Assembly: GCF_000964085.1 (NCBI RefSeq)
Contig: NZ_JZRB01000011.1
Coordinates: 24,336-88,335, forward strand
DNA length: 64,000 nucleotides
DNA from: Luteibacter yeojuensis
Lineage (GTDB): Bacteria > Pseudomonadota > Gammaproteobacteria > Xanthomonadales > Rhodanobacteraceae
Direction of reading: 5' to 3'
The notes beneath the pieces are model-generated. The model was not told the DNA's origin and made no database searches. It saw only the letters and a list, made by a program, of their open reading frames with translations. Shown piece after piece: positions 54,711 through 64,000 of the stretch. Made by a program: the position numbers and the translations under genes. How positions within the stretch are numbered: the stretch's first letter is position 1; the number at the start of each line of letters is the position of its first letter.

Positions 54711-55105
54711 GGCGGCGCAGGCGTGGGGAAGGGCGGGAGATGATCGCACAGCACCGCTGCAGCCTACCGATGAAAACGATTTCGCCCGGCCTGCCTCGGC
54801 CCGTACGGCCGCATATCAGAAAAATTCTTATCCTGACAGTAACTTAGGAAAAAATATCGACGAATCATAGCGAGTTATAGGATCTTGCGAACTAACTGTC
54901 ACGGCAGCTATGAGTTCCTGCGATCTCCCCGATTGACGCGGAAAAAATGTAAGTTTTATGTTCGGCTCGCCGCGGGGCCTTGCCCGCGGTGGCACGTGGT
55001 TCCCAGCCGTCTGCGGACGCTCGGGGAGAGGGTGTACGACTCAGGGACGGCGGGAAGTTCTCCACGTAATTTCAGACCCAACCGGGTCACTCGGGGAGCC
55101 GTTCA
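54711..55105. other. long AT-rich leader before the first TonB receptor
   Basis: About 395 bases with no gene. The part at 54800-54960 is much richer in A/T than its surroundings and probably holds the promoter of the receptor gene, leaving a transcribed leader of perhaps 150-250 bases. I see no clear Fur box or other known operator. GGGGAG just before ATG 55106 is the ribosome binding site. Confidence 0.5.
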
Positions 55106-58100
55106 ATGAATTCTCGCAACATCCGAAAGGCGCAGTTCCTGCGCCGGTCCGCGCTGGCGTTCGCCCTCGCGGCCAGCCTCGGGGGCACGGGCACCGTGCT
55201 CGCCCAGGCCACCACCGGCACCATCTTCGGCCAGGCGGCGCCTGGCTCCACCATCCAGGTCGCCGGTTCCAACGGCGTCACCCGCGAAGTACCCGTGGGG
55301 CAGGATGGCCGTTACCGCGTCGGCAACCTGCCGGTCGGCGGCAGCTACACGGTCAACGTGATGCAGAACGGGCAGGTCACCGACTCGCGCAAGAACGTAC
55401 CGCTGACGGTCGGCGCCGGTTCCGAGGTGTCATTCGTCGGCGCGGCCACCGCCGCCAACGCCCAGTCGCTCGAATCGGTGACGGTCAGTGCCAACGCGCT
55501 GCCGCCGATCGACGTCTCCGCGGTCGACTCGCGCACGGTCGTGACATCCGAGCAGCTGGCACGCCTGCCGCTGGGCCGCAATGCCGAAGCGATCGCCTTG
55601 CTCGCCCCTGGCGTCGTCACCGGCAACGGCGCGTTTGGCCGCACGGTGTCGTTTGGCGGCGCGGGCGTGACCGAGAACGCTTACTACATCAACGGCTACA
55701 ACACCTCCGATCCGCTGCGCAACCTGGGCGGCGTCAGCCTGCCGTACGGCGCCATCGACCAGCAGGAAATCTACACGGGTGGCTACAGCGCCATGTATGG
55801 CCGTTCGGACGGCGGCGTGATTTCGCAGGTCGGCAAACGCGGCACCAACGACTGGCACTTCGGTGCACAGGTGCTGTGGGAACCCAAGTTCGCGCGCGCG
55901 ACCCCGGGCAATCGTTACTTCCCGAACGCCACGTTGCCCGAGAACTACGGTTACACCGACACCACGCTGCCCGGCACGCTGTACCGCGCGCACGAGGGTG
56001 ACACGCAGTGGACCCGCACGGTGAGCGCCTACGTCGGTGGCCCGCTGATCAAGGACAAGTTGTACATGTTCGTGGCGGCAGAAACCGAGAAGACCGAGGG
56101 CACCGGTACCGATAACGCCCTCTCGTCGATCGTCGCCACCACGCATTACACGTACAACCTGCCGAAGTACTACGCGAAACTGGACTGGAACATCAACGAC
56201 AGCAACATCCTCGAACTGACCGGCGTCCGCTCGGTCGACGAGCAGGAAGGTTCGCTTTACGGCTACGACTACGAGACCCGCACCCACGGCGATTTCCTGG
56301 GTTCGTATGCCGACACCACCAAGCTGGCCAGCAAGTACGGCATCGCCAAGTACACCAGCTACATCACCGACGACCTGACGTTCACCGCCACCTACGGCAA
56401 GAGCCATACCGACGACATCCTGCGCAACCCGGGTAACGGTGGCGATGCGTACATCAGCGGCCGCACCAACCAGGATCCGCTCATCACGGGCGGGGACCCG
56501 CGCGTCGGCAACACCGTGACCACGCAGCAGCAGGCCCCGGATGCCAACAACAAGACGCACGGCCTGCGCGCCGACCTGGAGTGGCAGGTGGGCGACCACC
56601 ACCTCACCGGTGGTATCGACAACATGTACTACAGCGCCCATAACGAGGGCGTCACCACCACGGGGCCGGGCTACCTGTGGATCTACGGCAAGGCCGGCGT
56701 GGGCAGCGAAGACGTGCCGCTGGTGCCGGGCCTTGGCGTCGGCGCCCCGGGCGGCCGCGGCTACTACGTGCAGAAGTACATCTTCCAGACCACGACGAGC
56801 ATGTCGGTGACGCAGAAGGCGTACTACCTCGAAGACAAATACCAGATCACCGACAAGTTCCTTCTCACGGTCGGCGTGCGCAACGACCGCTTCAAGAACT
56901 TCAACAACTTCGGTGCCAGCTACGTCAACTCGGGCAACCAGTGGGCGCCCCGCGTCGGCTCGTCGTGGGATGTGTTTGGCGATTCGAGCTTCAAGATCTA
57001 CGGCAACCTCGGCCGCTACTACCTCGCGCTGCCCAACAGCGTGGCCATCCGCGGTGCCTCGTCATCCACGTACACGCGCGAATACTTCGACTACACCGGC
57101 ATCACAGCGAACGGCACGCCGACCGGCCTGACGCCGCTCGGCCCAGGCCCGGTCTCGGCCAACGGGGAATACGGCCAGGCGAACGATGCCAAGGCCATCA
57201 CCGCGCGGGACCTGGATTCGCAATACCAGGACGAGGCCATCCTGGGCTTCGACAAGACGCTGGGCCCCGAGTGGGTCACCGGTGCGAAGTTCACGCTGCG
57301 CAGGCTGCAGGCGGCCATCGACGACGTGTGCGACACCGGCAGGATCGCGGACAAGCTGACGGCGGAAGGCATCGACCCGGATGGCGTCACGATCCCGGGC
57401 TGCGTCATCTTCAACCCCGGCAAGACCAATACGTTCAGCCTCGCCAACGTGGACGGTAGCGGCCGTACCGAAGTGAAGATGAGCCGCGACGACTGGGGCT
57501 TCTACCAGGGGGCGAAGCGCAAGTACTACGCGCTGGACCTCTACCTGGACCACCCGTTCGACGGCAAGTGGGCCGGCCGCATCGACTACACCTTCTCGAA
57601 GAGCTACGGCAACACGGAAGGCCAGGTGAAGTCGGATATCGGCCAGAACGACGTGTCGAAGACGCAGGACTGGGATGCCGCCGCGCTCATGGTCCACAGC
57701 AACGGCCTGCTGGCCAACGACCGCAAGCACCAGCTGAAAGCGTACGGCTCGTACCAGCTGACGCCGGAGTGGATGTTCTCCGGCAGCCTGCGGCTCACCT
57801 CGGGCGCACCGAAGTCGTGCCTTGGCTACTTCGGCCCGGGCGAGGACGACCCGATCAGCTATGGCTCGTCGTACCACACCTGCAACGGCGTGTTCTATGC
57901 ACCGGGCGACCAGCGCCAGCCGTGGGTGAAGCAGCTCGACCTGGCCGTGGAGTACCGCCCGTCGTTCGCCGACCACAAGCTGGCCTTTGGCCTGCAGGTG
58001 TTCAACGTCACCAACGAGCAGAAGCCGCTGTCGACCGACGCGACGTACGAGGATAGCCCGTTCACCGTGTCGAACACGTATGGCACGGGCTCGTACTTCC

Positions 58101-58144
58101 AGACGCCGCGCTATGCACGCCTGACCGCCACGTACGATTTCTGA
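55106..58144 (+). CDS. TonB-dependent receptor, Oar-like
   Basis: A 1012-residue outer-membrane receptor. The signal peptide ends near residue 33 (TVLAQA). Residues 35-115 form a carboxypeptidase-regulatory-like beta-sandwich (TTGTIFGQAAPGSTIQVAGSNGVTREVPVGQDGRYRVGNLPVGGSYTV, seen in pieces). The plug follows (SLESVTVSANALPPIDVSAVDSRTVVTSEQLARLP...), then the barrel, ending in an aromatic residue (ATYDF) as required for BamA recognition. This architecture is Oar-like and widespread in Xanthomonadales, and it usually imports oligosaccharides or peptides. The cargo cannot be told from sequence. A terminator follows at 58206. Confidence 0.93.
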   Translation: MNSRNIRKAQFLRRSALAFALAASLGGTGTVLAQATTGTIFGQAAPGSTIQVAGSNGVTREVPVGQDGRYRVGNLPVGGSYTVNVMQNGQVTDSRKNVPLTVGAGSEVSFVGAATAANAQSLESVTVSANALPPIDVSAVDSRTVVTSEQLARLPLGRNAEAIALLAPGVVTGNGAFGRTVSFGGAGVTENAYYINGYNTSDPLRNLGGVSLPYGAIDQQEIYTGGYSAMYGRSDGGVISQVGKRGTNDWHFGAQVLWEPKFARATPGNRYFPNATLPENYGYTDTTLPGTLYRAHEGDTQWTRTVSAYVGGPLIKDKLYMFVAAETEKTEGTGTDNALSSIVATTHYTYNLPKYYAKLDWNINDSNILELTGVRSVDEQEGSLYGYDYETRTHGDFLGSYADTTKLASKYGIAKYTSYITDDLTFTATYGKSHTDDILRNPGNGGDAYISGRTNQDPLITGGDPRVGNTVTTQQQAPDANNKTHGLRADLEWQVGDHHLTGGIDNMYYSAHNEGVTTTGPGYLWIYGKAGVGSEDVPLVPGLGVGAPGGRGYYVQKYIFQTTTSMSVTQKAYYLEDKYQITDKFLLTVGVRNDRFKNFNNFGASYVNSGNQWAPRVGSSWDVFGDSSFKIYGNLGRYYLALPNSVAIRGASSSTYTREYFDYTGITANGTPTGLTPLGPGPVSANGEYGQANDAKAITARDLDSQYQDEAILGFDKTLGPEWVTGAKFTLRRLQAAIDDVCDTGRIADKLTAEGIDPDGVTIPGCVIFNPGKTNTFSLANVDGSGRTEVKMSRDDWGFYQGAKRKYYALDLYLDHPFDGKWAGRIDYTFSKSYGNTEGQVKSDIGQNDVSKTQDWDAAALMVHSNGLLANDRKHQLKAYGSYQLTPEWMFSGSLRLTSGAPKSCLGYFGPGEDDPISYGSSYHTCNGVFYAPGDQRQPWVKQLDLAVEYRPSFADHKLAFGLQVFNVTNEQKPLSTDATYEDSPFTVSNTYGTGSYFQTPRYARLTATYDF

Positions 58145-58205
58145 TGAAACGTCGACCATAACAACAAACCGGACCACGGGATGGTCGCCAAGTGCAGACT
58201 CCCCT

Positions 58206-58238
58206 CGCCGCCGTTGCAAAAACGGCGGCGTTTTTTTT
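58206..58238 (+). terminator. rho-independent terminator of the Oar-like receptor
   Basis: CGCCGCCGTT, loop GCAAA, AACGGCGGCG, then eight T. It ends transcription 60 bases after the receptor stop. Confidence 0.95.
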
Positions 58239-58622
58239 GAGTTGACAAATGCACGGTGCGGTGCAACAAATGGCATGCGGTGCCGCTCCAGGTGCCGCGT
58301 GCCCACTGCCATCCGCCGCCTCCGGGCGGCAACAGCCAGGCGATACACAGCCCCAGTGAACATCGACAACCACACCACGCCGAACCCCTCGATGACGTCC
58401 GCGGCCATGCCGCGATGTATCGATGCGTGCGCGTGTTGTTGTCGCCCGGGCTGATCCTGGCGTTCCACGCCGCTTAGCACGTTGACGCACCACCGACCGC
58501 GGGCCCATGCCCGCGGCGTGCCGCGCCGTCCATTCGTTTGATTTACCGCCGTCGCCAGGGGGTGCGTTCGCGCCGCCGCGGGCGGTCGTTGCCTTGTAAA
58601 CACGCCAGGGGATCCCTCTCTC
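58239..58622. other. intergenic region before the second TonB receptor
   Basis: About 380 bases without a supportable gene. A consensus TTGACA stands at 58242-58247, just past the terminator, but no good -10 lies 16-18 bases further, so I do not call a promoter. Short plus-strand open frames (58242-58477) lack a start site and codon bias. Confidence 0.4.
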
Positions 58623-61007
58623 ATGCAAGCCCGCTCCACGCGCCATCGCGCACCGCTCTTCGCCGCCGTCTCGCTCGCCCTCGCGGCCACCGCCCACGCC
58701 CAGGACGCCAGCCAGGCCAGCAACCTCGATACCGTCATCGTCACGGGCACCCGCAGCACCGAACGCACCGTCTCGAGCTCGCTGCAGCCCATCGATGTCA
58801 TCACGCCGCAGCAGCTGCAACAGACCGGCGCCACCCAGCTCACCGCCGCGCTGGCGCGGCTGGTGCCGTCGCTCAGTTTCCCCCAGCCCACCACCATCAG
58901 CGGCGCCGAAGTGGCGCGGCCCGTGACGCTGCGCGGCCTCAGCCCCGACCAGGTGCTGGTGCTTATCGACGGCAAGCGGCAGCACAGTGGCGCTTTCCTC
59001 AACCTGGGCGGCGCGGTGGGGCGTGGCTCGAACCCGGTCGACCTCAACGCCATCCCGGTATCGGCCATCGAGCGCATCGAAGTGCTGCGCGACGGCCAGT
59101 CGGCGCGCTATGGCTCCGATGCCATCGGTGGCGTCATCAACGTCATCCTGAAGAAGGGCGGCGAGGGCGGCCAGGTCACGGCCAAGTTCGGCGGGTACGA
59201 CGCGGGCGATGGCCTGCAGCGCCAGCTCAGCGCCGACACGGGTTTCCGCCTGGGCGACAAGGGTTCGATCCACGTGGCGATCGACACGCAAAACAACGAT
59301 GGCACGAACCGGGCAGGGCGGGACCAGACCGCGGCGTCGGTGGGCACCACCTATGGCAAGAAGGTGTACTGGCTCGGCGACCCGGCCGTACAGTCGAACA
59401 AAGTCTCGCTTACCGGGCAATACGCGTTCAGCAAGGCGGCCGAGGTGTACTTCACGGCGATCTACCGCCGCGACCGTGACGAAACGGCCAGCCTGTACCG
59501 CCACCGTGGCGATTCGACCAACGTGGCATCCATCTACCCGCAGGGCTACCTGCCCGTCAGCGTGCCCATCGTCAACGACACCACGCTCACCGCGGGCCTG
59601 CGCGGCGAGCTCGGCGATGGCTGGCACTACGATGTATCGGCCACGCATGGCTCGAACGAATACGACCAGCGCAGCCATGCCATCAACGCGGACTGGTACC
59701 GCGCGTACGGGTATACGCCGTTCTTCATCCAGGGAGCCGACTACAAGACCCAGCAGCAGACCGGCAATGTCGACATCAGCAAGGAGTTCGCGCCGTCGTG
59801 GCTGCCGAACCCGGTGAGCGTGTCGTTCGGCGTCGAGTACCTGCGCCAGGCGTACAAGGTGAGCCCGGGTGACGCCGTGTCGCAGTACGGGGCCAACGGC
59901 GGCATCACGGGTGACCTGCAAGGCCACTGGCAGCGCCATGATGTGTCCGAATACGTCGACCTCGAAACCAACCTCACCGACCGCTTCGCCGTTTCGCTGG
60001 CCGGCCGCCACGAACATTACAGCGACTTCGGTGGCACCACCTCGGGCTCGCTGTCGGGCCGTTTCGATGTCACGTCGCGCGTTGCGTTGCGCGGCAGCGT
60101 CGGCACCGGCTTCCGCGCGCCAACCCTCGTGCAGCAACACTACGCCGACATCTCGTCGCAGCTGCAGGACCTGGGACAGGGCCAGGTGCTGGTGCAGTCG
60201 GGCACGTTCCCCGTCGATGCCGCCGCGGCATCGCTATTGGGCGCCGAAAAACTCAAGCCGGAAAAGTCGCGCAGTGCCACGCTGGGCCTCGTGCTGGAGC
60301 CGCTGGCGGGCTGGAACGTCAGCGTCGATGCCTACTGGATCAAGATCAACAACCGCATCAACCTGTCGTCCAATATCCCGGTGAACACGCCGGCCGTAAA
60401 CGCTTACCTCCTCGCCAACGGCGTGGACGCGAACTGCCAGTCCATTCGTTACTTCACCAACGCGGTGGATACCCGCACGCGCGGGCTGGATGTCGTCAGC
60501 CAGTATGCCTTCGACTTCGCCAACGGCGACCGCCTGGCCACGACGCTGGGCTGGGCCTACAACGAGAACAAGGTGACGAAGGTGAAGGGCAACCCGGCCA
60601 TCCTCGATACCCTGGGCGTGGCGGTGCAGCGCGTGGAACGCCGCGAGCGGCTGGGCCTGCTGGGCGATACCAACCCGCGTACGAAACTCGACCTGGGCCT
60701 CGATTACCTGCATGGCCGCTGGGCAGCTCATGCCAATGTGCAGCGCTACGGCAGCTACACGGTCTTCAGCAACAGCGGCACGGCGCTTGACCAGGACTTC
60801 GACCACCGCTGGACGCTGGACCTCGCCACGGATTACAACCTGGGCAACTGGACCTTCACTGCGGGGGCGGACAATGTCACCAACGCCCGGCCGGAGCAGA
60901 CCAAGTATGCGAACTCCACCAGCGGCAACTTCAAGTACAGCCTGTTCTCGCCCATGAGCTGGAACGGCCGCTACTACTACGCCAGCGTCACCTACCGGTG
61001 GAAGTGA
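58623..61007 (+). CDS. TonB-dependent receptor
   Basis: A 794-residue outer-membrane receptor. The signal peptide is about 1-26 (ending AHAQ). The TonB box is probably DTVIVTG (about residues 38-44). The plug domain (about 50-185) has VTLRGLSPDQVLVLIDGKRQHSG and IERIEVLRDGQSARYGSDAIGGVINVILKKG, typical of the group I (BtuB/FecA-like without signalling extension) receptors. The barrel ends YYYASVTYRWK. It overlaps by one base with the peptidase gene (TGATG), which indicates that both act on the same substrate, probably peptides or N-acylated compounds. Confidence 0.94.
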   Translation: MQARSTRHRAPLFAAVSLALAATAHAQDASQASNLDTVIVTGTRSTERTVSSSLQPIDVITPQQLQQTGATQLTAALARLVPSLSFPQPTTISGAEVARPVTLRGLSPDQVLVLIDGKRQHSGAFLNLGGAVGRGSNPVDLNAIPVSAIERIEVLRDGQSARYGSDAIGGVINVILKKGGEGGQVTAKFGGYDAGDGLQRQLSADTGFRLGDKGSIHVAIDTQNNDGTNRAGRDQTAASVGTTYGKKVYWLGDPAVQSNKVSLTGQYAFSKAAEVYFTAIYRRDRDETASLYRHRGDSTNVASIYPQGYLPVSVPIVNDTTLTAGLRGELGDGWHYDVSATHGSNEYDQRSHAINADWYRAYGYTPFFIQGADYKTQQQTGNVDISKEFAPSWLPNPVSVSFGVEYLRQAYKVSPGDAVSQYGANGGITGDLQGHWQRHDVSEYVDLETNLTDRFAVSLAGRHEHYSDFGGTTSGSLSGRFDVTSRVALRGSVGTGFRAPTLVQQHYADISSQLQDLGQGQVLVQSGTFPVDAAAASLLGAEKLKPEKSRSATLGLVLEPLAGWNVSVDAYWIKINNRINLSSNIPVNTPAVNAYLLANGVDANCQSIRYFTNAVDTRTRGLDVVSQYAFDFANGDRLATTLGWAYNENKVTKVKGNPAILDTLGVAVQRVERRERLGLLGDTNPRTKLDLGLDYLHGRWAAHANVQRYGSYTVFSNSGTALDQDFDHRWTLDLATDYNLGNWTFTAGADNVTNARPEQTKYANSTSGNFKYSLFSPMSWNGRYYYASVTYRWK

Positions 61008-63220
61008 TGGCCATGCGCACTTTGCTAGCGACACTGTTGGCCACCGGCGCGGCCGCTACGGCAGCGGCCCAGGATCCCGCGCCGCTGGTCGGCTTCGGCG
61101 CCACGGGCACAGCCGCCGAGCGCCAGGCGGAACAACAGGTCGATGCCTCGCTCGGCCAGTTCGACCTGGACGGCACGCTGAGGCGGCTCACCTCCGCGCC
61201 GAACCAGGTAGGTTCGCCGCACGACAAGCAGAACGCCGACGATATCGCCAGCGCGCTGCGCAGCTGGGGCTGGGAGGTGAAGATTGAACCCGTGCGCGTC
61301 CTCGTCGCCTACCCCACGACGCAGAAGCTCGCCCTCGCGGCCGGCGACCACTACGCGGCCGACTTCACCGAGCCGGCGGTGCATGGTGATCCCGATACCG
61401 CGCGCCGCGACGGTGTGCTGCCGGGCATGGAGTCGTACAGCCCCGACGGTAACGTCGATGCACCCCTGGTCTTCGTTAACGAGGGCCTTGCGAAGGACTA
61501 CGACGACCTCGAGCGCTTGGGCGAATCCGTGAAAGGGAAGGTGGTGCTGGTGAAGTCCAGCGGCGCGGGCCGGTGGGTGAAGCCCCGGCTGGCCCAGCAA
61601 CATGGCGCCGTGGGCGTGGTGATCTATTCCGACCCCGAGGCGGATGGCTTCCCCAAGGGCGACGTGTACCCGGCGGGCGCGTGGCGTACCGATCGCACCC
61701 TGCAGCGCGGCACGCTGGGCATCGACAGCGTGCTGGACGAGAAAGGTGCGAAGGCGCTCCAGGCCGCGCATCACACGGATGACCTATCGATCCCCGTGGT
61801 GACCATCGGCTACGGCGACGCCGCGCACTTCCTCCGCGCGCTTGGCGGCAAGGCCGTGCCACTGCGCTGGCAGGGCGGCTTGCCGCTCACTTACCACGTC
61901 GGCGGCGACGCCACCGTGCACCTCGAAGTGGCATCACCCTGGGCATGGCAAACGCTGTACAACGTCATCGGCACCTTGCGTGGCAGTACGTGGCCCGACG
62001 AATGGGTGGTGCGCGGCGTGCACCACGATGCGTGGGTCTACGGTGCGTGGGATCCGCTTGCCGGCACGACGGCCCTGCTGGCCGAAGCCGAGGCACTGGG
62101 CAAGCTGGCCGCCAGGGGCATCCGGCCGAAGCGCACGCTGGTGTTCGCGAGCTGGGATGGCGAGGAACTCGGCATCCTGGGCTCGAAGGCCTGGGCCGAG
62201 CGCCACGCAGGCGAGCTGGCGAAGCACGCGGTGTTCTATCTCAATAACGACACCACGGGCCGCGGCTTCCTCGCGGCGGGTGGCGACCCGTCGCTGGCGG
62301 CGCTGGTCGACGGGGTGGCCGCCGACCTGCGCGACCCGGAAACGGACGCCAGCGTGCAGGCGCGGCGCCTGGCCAAGCGGGCGGTGGATGCGGCGGCGAA
62401 GGGCCGGGATGCAAGCGGCGCCATCGTGCCCGAGCGGCTCGGCACGGGGTCCGACTACCTGCCGTTCGCTCACCGCTTTGGGGTACCGGCGCTGCACGTC
62501 CGCTATGGCTACGACCGCACGGGCGATGACGAGAGCGTGCCGGTGTACCACTCGCTCTACGACACCTACACGCACTACCAGCGCTTCGGCGACCCCGGGC
62601 TCGCCTACGTGCGCCTGCTGGCGCAGACCAATGCCCGCCTGGTGCTGCGCACCGCCAACGCCGACGTGCTGCCGTGGCGTTACACGCCGTTCGCCGACGC
62701 GCTGGGCAAGGACATCGACCGCCTGCAGGCCGGTGCGGAAACAGCCCACCGCGAGGCGCAGCGGCACAACGCGCTGGTGGCGGCCGATGCGTACCGGCTG
62801 GCGGCCGTGGCCTATCGCCAGCTCAAGCCACCCACGGCCGTTGACGAGGACTGGCAGCCGCTGGCGTTGGGCGCCCTGCGCGCGGCGCAACAGGCGTTGT
62901 TGGCCGCCGCCCATGCTTACGACGGTGCCGCGGCGGCGGCGGGCGACCTGCCACCCGCGAAGGCGGCGAAAGTGAACGCCGCGCTGCGCCGTTTCGCCAC
63001 GGCGTGGTTGCAACCGGCCGGCCTGCCGCGGCGGCCGTGGTACCGCCACCTCCTGCAGGCGCCCGGCCGGAAGGAAGGCGAGGACGTCGCACCGCTGCCC
63101 GCCATCGGTGATGCCATCGATGCGAAAGACTGGGCGCAGGCACGGCAAGAAATAACGACCACGACGGACGCCACGCGCAAGGCCACGGGCATCTTGGTCG
63201 AAGCGACCAGGTTGCTGTAA
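61007..63220 (+). CDS. exported M28-family metallopeptidase
   Basis: A 737-residue peptidase resembling glutamate carboxypeptidase II / transferrin-receptor-like proteins. A signal peptide (about 1-25, ending TAAAQ) shows export. The protease-associated (PA) domain is about 115-300 (VKGKVVLVKSSGAGRWVKPRLAQQHGAVGVVIYSDPEADG). The M28 zinc residues are in GVHHDAWVYGAWDP (His-x-Asp, then Asp), FASWDGEELGILGSKAWAE (catalytic Glu pair), NNDTTGRG (Asp) and PVYHSLYDTYTHY (late His). The C-terminal helical dimerisation domain starts near 600. It is coupled to the TonB receptor upstream. MAMRTLL (61007) or MRTLL (61013) is the start. Confidence 0.93.
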   Translation: MAMRTLLATLLATGAAATAAAQDPAPLVGFGATGTAAERQAEQQVDASLGQFDLDGTLRRLTSAPNQVGSPHDKQNADDIASALRSWGWEVKIEPVRVLVAYPTTQKLALAAGDHYAADFTEPAVHGDPDTARRDGVLPGMESYSPDGNVDAPLVFVNEGLAKDYDDLERLGESVKGKVVLVKSSGAGRWVKPRLAQQHGAVGVVIYSDPEADGFPKGDVYPAGAWRTDRTLQRGTLGIDSVLDEKGAKALQAAHHTDDLSIPVVTIGYGDAAHFLRALGGKAVPLRWQGGLPLTYHVGGDATVHLEVASPWAWQTLYNVIGTLRGSTWPDEWVVRGVHHDAWVYGAWDPLAGTTALLAEAEALGKLAARGIRPKRTLVFASWDGEELGILGSKAWAERHAGELAKHAVFYLNNDTTGRGFLAAGGDPSLAALVDGVAADLRDPETDASVQARRLAKRAVDAAAKGRDASGAIVPERLGTGSDYLPFAHRFGVPALHVRYGYDRTGDDESVPVYHSLYDTYTHYQRFGDPGLAYVRLLAQTNARLVLRTANADVLPWRYTPFADALGKDIDRLQAGAETAHREAQRHNALVAADAYRLAAVAYRQLKPPTAVDEDWQPLALGALRAAQQALLAAAHAYDGAAAAAGDLPPAKAAKVNAALRRFATAWLQPAGLPRRPWYRHLLQAPGRKEGEDVAPLPAIGDAIDAKDWAQARQEITTTTDATRKATGILVEATRLL

Positions 63221-63228
63221 CCGCGCCT

Positions 63229-63272
63229 GTGGGAGCGCGCTTGCGCGCGATCGCGCGCAAGCGCGCTCCCAC
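63229..63272. repeat. REP-like perfect palindrome
   Basis: The same 44-base inverted repeat as 19241-19284: GTGGGAGCGCGCTTGCGCGC meeting its complement at GATC. It lies between the peptidase and the DUF1345 gene. Confidence 0.9.
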
Positions 63273-63308
63273 AGAATTTCGACAATGGCAGCCGCTATAG
63301 TCGGCCCC

Positions 63309-63971
63309 ATGCCGACCCCCACGACGAAACCCTGGTGGCCCCGCCGCTACCTCAAAGCCCGGCCGCGGCTCCTCACGGGCGGCCTCGCCGCCGCGGTGGC
63401 CATCGCCGTCCTTGAGTTCACTGGCCTGCCGCACGCGCTGGCCTTCATGCTCGGCTTCGACTTCGGCGCGCTGGTCTATCTGGTACTCATCCTGCGCATC
63501 TTCGCCAACGCGAGCCCGGCCGCGATCCGCGACGAGGCCGCGAAGCAGGACGTGGGCCGCTGGACGACGCTGATGGCCGGCGTGGTGTTGTCCGCGACAG
63601 TGCTGGTGGCCGTCAGCACGGAACTGGAATCGGCGCAAAAAGGTGGCATTGCCGCCATCGCCATCGCCGCGGGCACCATCGTGCTGTCGTGGGCCTTCAT
63701 GAACACGTTGTTCGCGCTGCACTACGCGCATGGCTTCTACGGCAACTTCGGCGACAAGCACAAGGGCCTGGATTTTCCCGGCGACGAAAAGCCCGATTAC
63801 TGGGACTTCGCGTACTTCTCATTCACCATCGGCATGTGCTTCCAGGTATCCGACGTGCAGATCACCACGCGCTACCTGCGCCGCATCGCGCTGATGCACA
63901 GCGCCATCGCATTCTTCTTCAACGTGTTCATCATCGCCATTAGCGTGAACATAGCGGCAGGCAAGGCGTAA
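63309..63971 (+). CDS. DUF1345 membrane protein
   Basis: A 220-residue protein with five to six membrane helices. The DUF1345 pattern is clear in the second half: FMNTLFALHYAHGFYG, GLDFPGDEKPDYWDFAYFSFTIGMCFQVSDVQITTRYLRRIALMHSAIAFFFN (seen in segments), the latter resembling a channel pore loop. Function unknown. ATG 63309 is the start; the frame continues a few codons upstream without conservation. Confidence 0.88.
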   Translation: MPTPTTKPWWPRRYLKARPRLLTGGLAAAVAIAVLEFTGLPHALAFMLGFDFGALVYLVLILRIFANASPAAIRDEAAKQDVGRWTTLMAGVVLSATVLVAVSTELESAQKGGIAAIAIAAGTIVLSWAFMNTLFALHYAHGFYGNFGDKHKGLDFPGDEKPDYWDFAYFSFTIGMCFQVSDVQITTRYLRRIALMHSAIAFFFNVFIIAISVNIAAGKA

Positions 63972-63978
63972 GCCTCTT

Positions 63979-64000
63979 GTGGGAGCGCGCTTGTGGGGTG
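63979..64000. repeat. REP-like unit cut by the window end
   Basis: GTGGGAGCGCGCTTGTGG begins eight bases after the DUF1345 stop. The second half would lie beyond the window. Confidence 0.65.

Noticed and set aside
58242..58477. Short open frames between the two TonB receptor genes
   Set aside because: Two overlapping frames without ribosome binding site, codon bias or motif. The region is better read as intergenic.

Overview
The window is high-GC DNA with strong G/C third-position bias. It looks like a chromosome segment of a gammaproteobacterium of the Xanthomonadales, most likely Rhodanobacteraceae (Luteibacter/Dyella-like). The basis is the gene content: an rpfE-like gene next to recJ, several TonB-dependent receptors, an aguA-aguB pair, egtB-egtD, and abundant REP-type palindromes of the GTGGGAGCGCGC kind. 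Apart from one short low-GC patch, it reads as ordinary core and niche-adaptation chromosome. No prophage, insertion sequence, integrase or CRISPR array was seen.

Layout. 1-6.8 kb: a galactoside-utilisation cluster with a FadR-type GntR regulator, an aldose 1-epimerase, an exported GH36 alpha-galactosidase and an exported GH27 alpha-galactosidase with two CBM35-like modules. 6.9-10.0 kb: an SDR oxidoreductase divergent from an AraC regulator, then a Tat-signal threonine-aldolase-like enzyme. 9.98-10.5 kb: a fluoride riboswitch in front of crcB. 10.5 kb: tRNA-Gly(GCC) with a clear promoter and terminator. 11.4-16.7 kb: a GacA/UvrY response regulator, convergent RNase E, and divergent rluC. 16.7-20.0 kb: a CPBP-like membrane protein, phhB, nfuA and two small cytochromes c. 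20.1-23.8 kb: a TraB-family protein, aguB, aguA and a small exported protein. 23.9-28.5 kb: an ABC-F ATPase, the rpfE homologue and recJ. 28.5-33.0 kb: small hypotheticals, a bestrophin-family channel, and a DMT/EamA transporter interrupted by one in-frame amber codon.

33.0-36.2 kb is the most unusual part. Three paralogous small exported proteins surround a gene for a lysozyme/lytic-transglycosylase-fold protein that has no signal peptide and a proline-rich N terminus. The base composition drops here. A degenerate copy of the segment upstream of the first paralog precedes the toxin-like gene, and a decayed 3' remnant of the first paralog follows it. The simplest reading is an effector-immunity locus built by cassette duplication, with the lysozyme-like gene occupying the position of the first gene in the second cassette. 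This is inference and needs testing.

36.2-46.2 kb: a YnfM-like MFS transporter and LysR gene, tesB, a peptidoglycan amidase, an alpha/beta hydrolase, rlmKL, a glycine/tyrosine-rich exported protein, and the ergothioneine genes egtB-egtD. 46.4-54.7 kb: mfd, a CDF transporter, a Slp lipoprotein, rlmJ, an NAD(P)-binding reductase divergent from a LysR gene with a perfect palindrome between them, and an acidic protein. 55.1-64.0 kb: an Oar-like TonB receptor, a second TonB receptor translationally linked to an exported M28 peptidase, and a DUF1345 membrane protein.

REP/BIME-like palindromes occur between genes at about ten places. One lies in frame inside the rpfE homologue.
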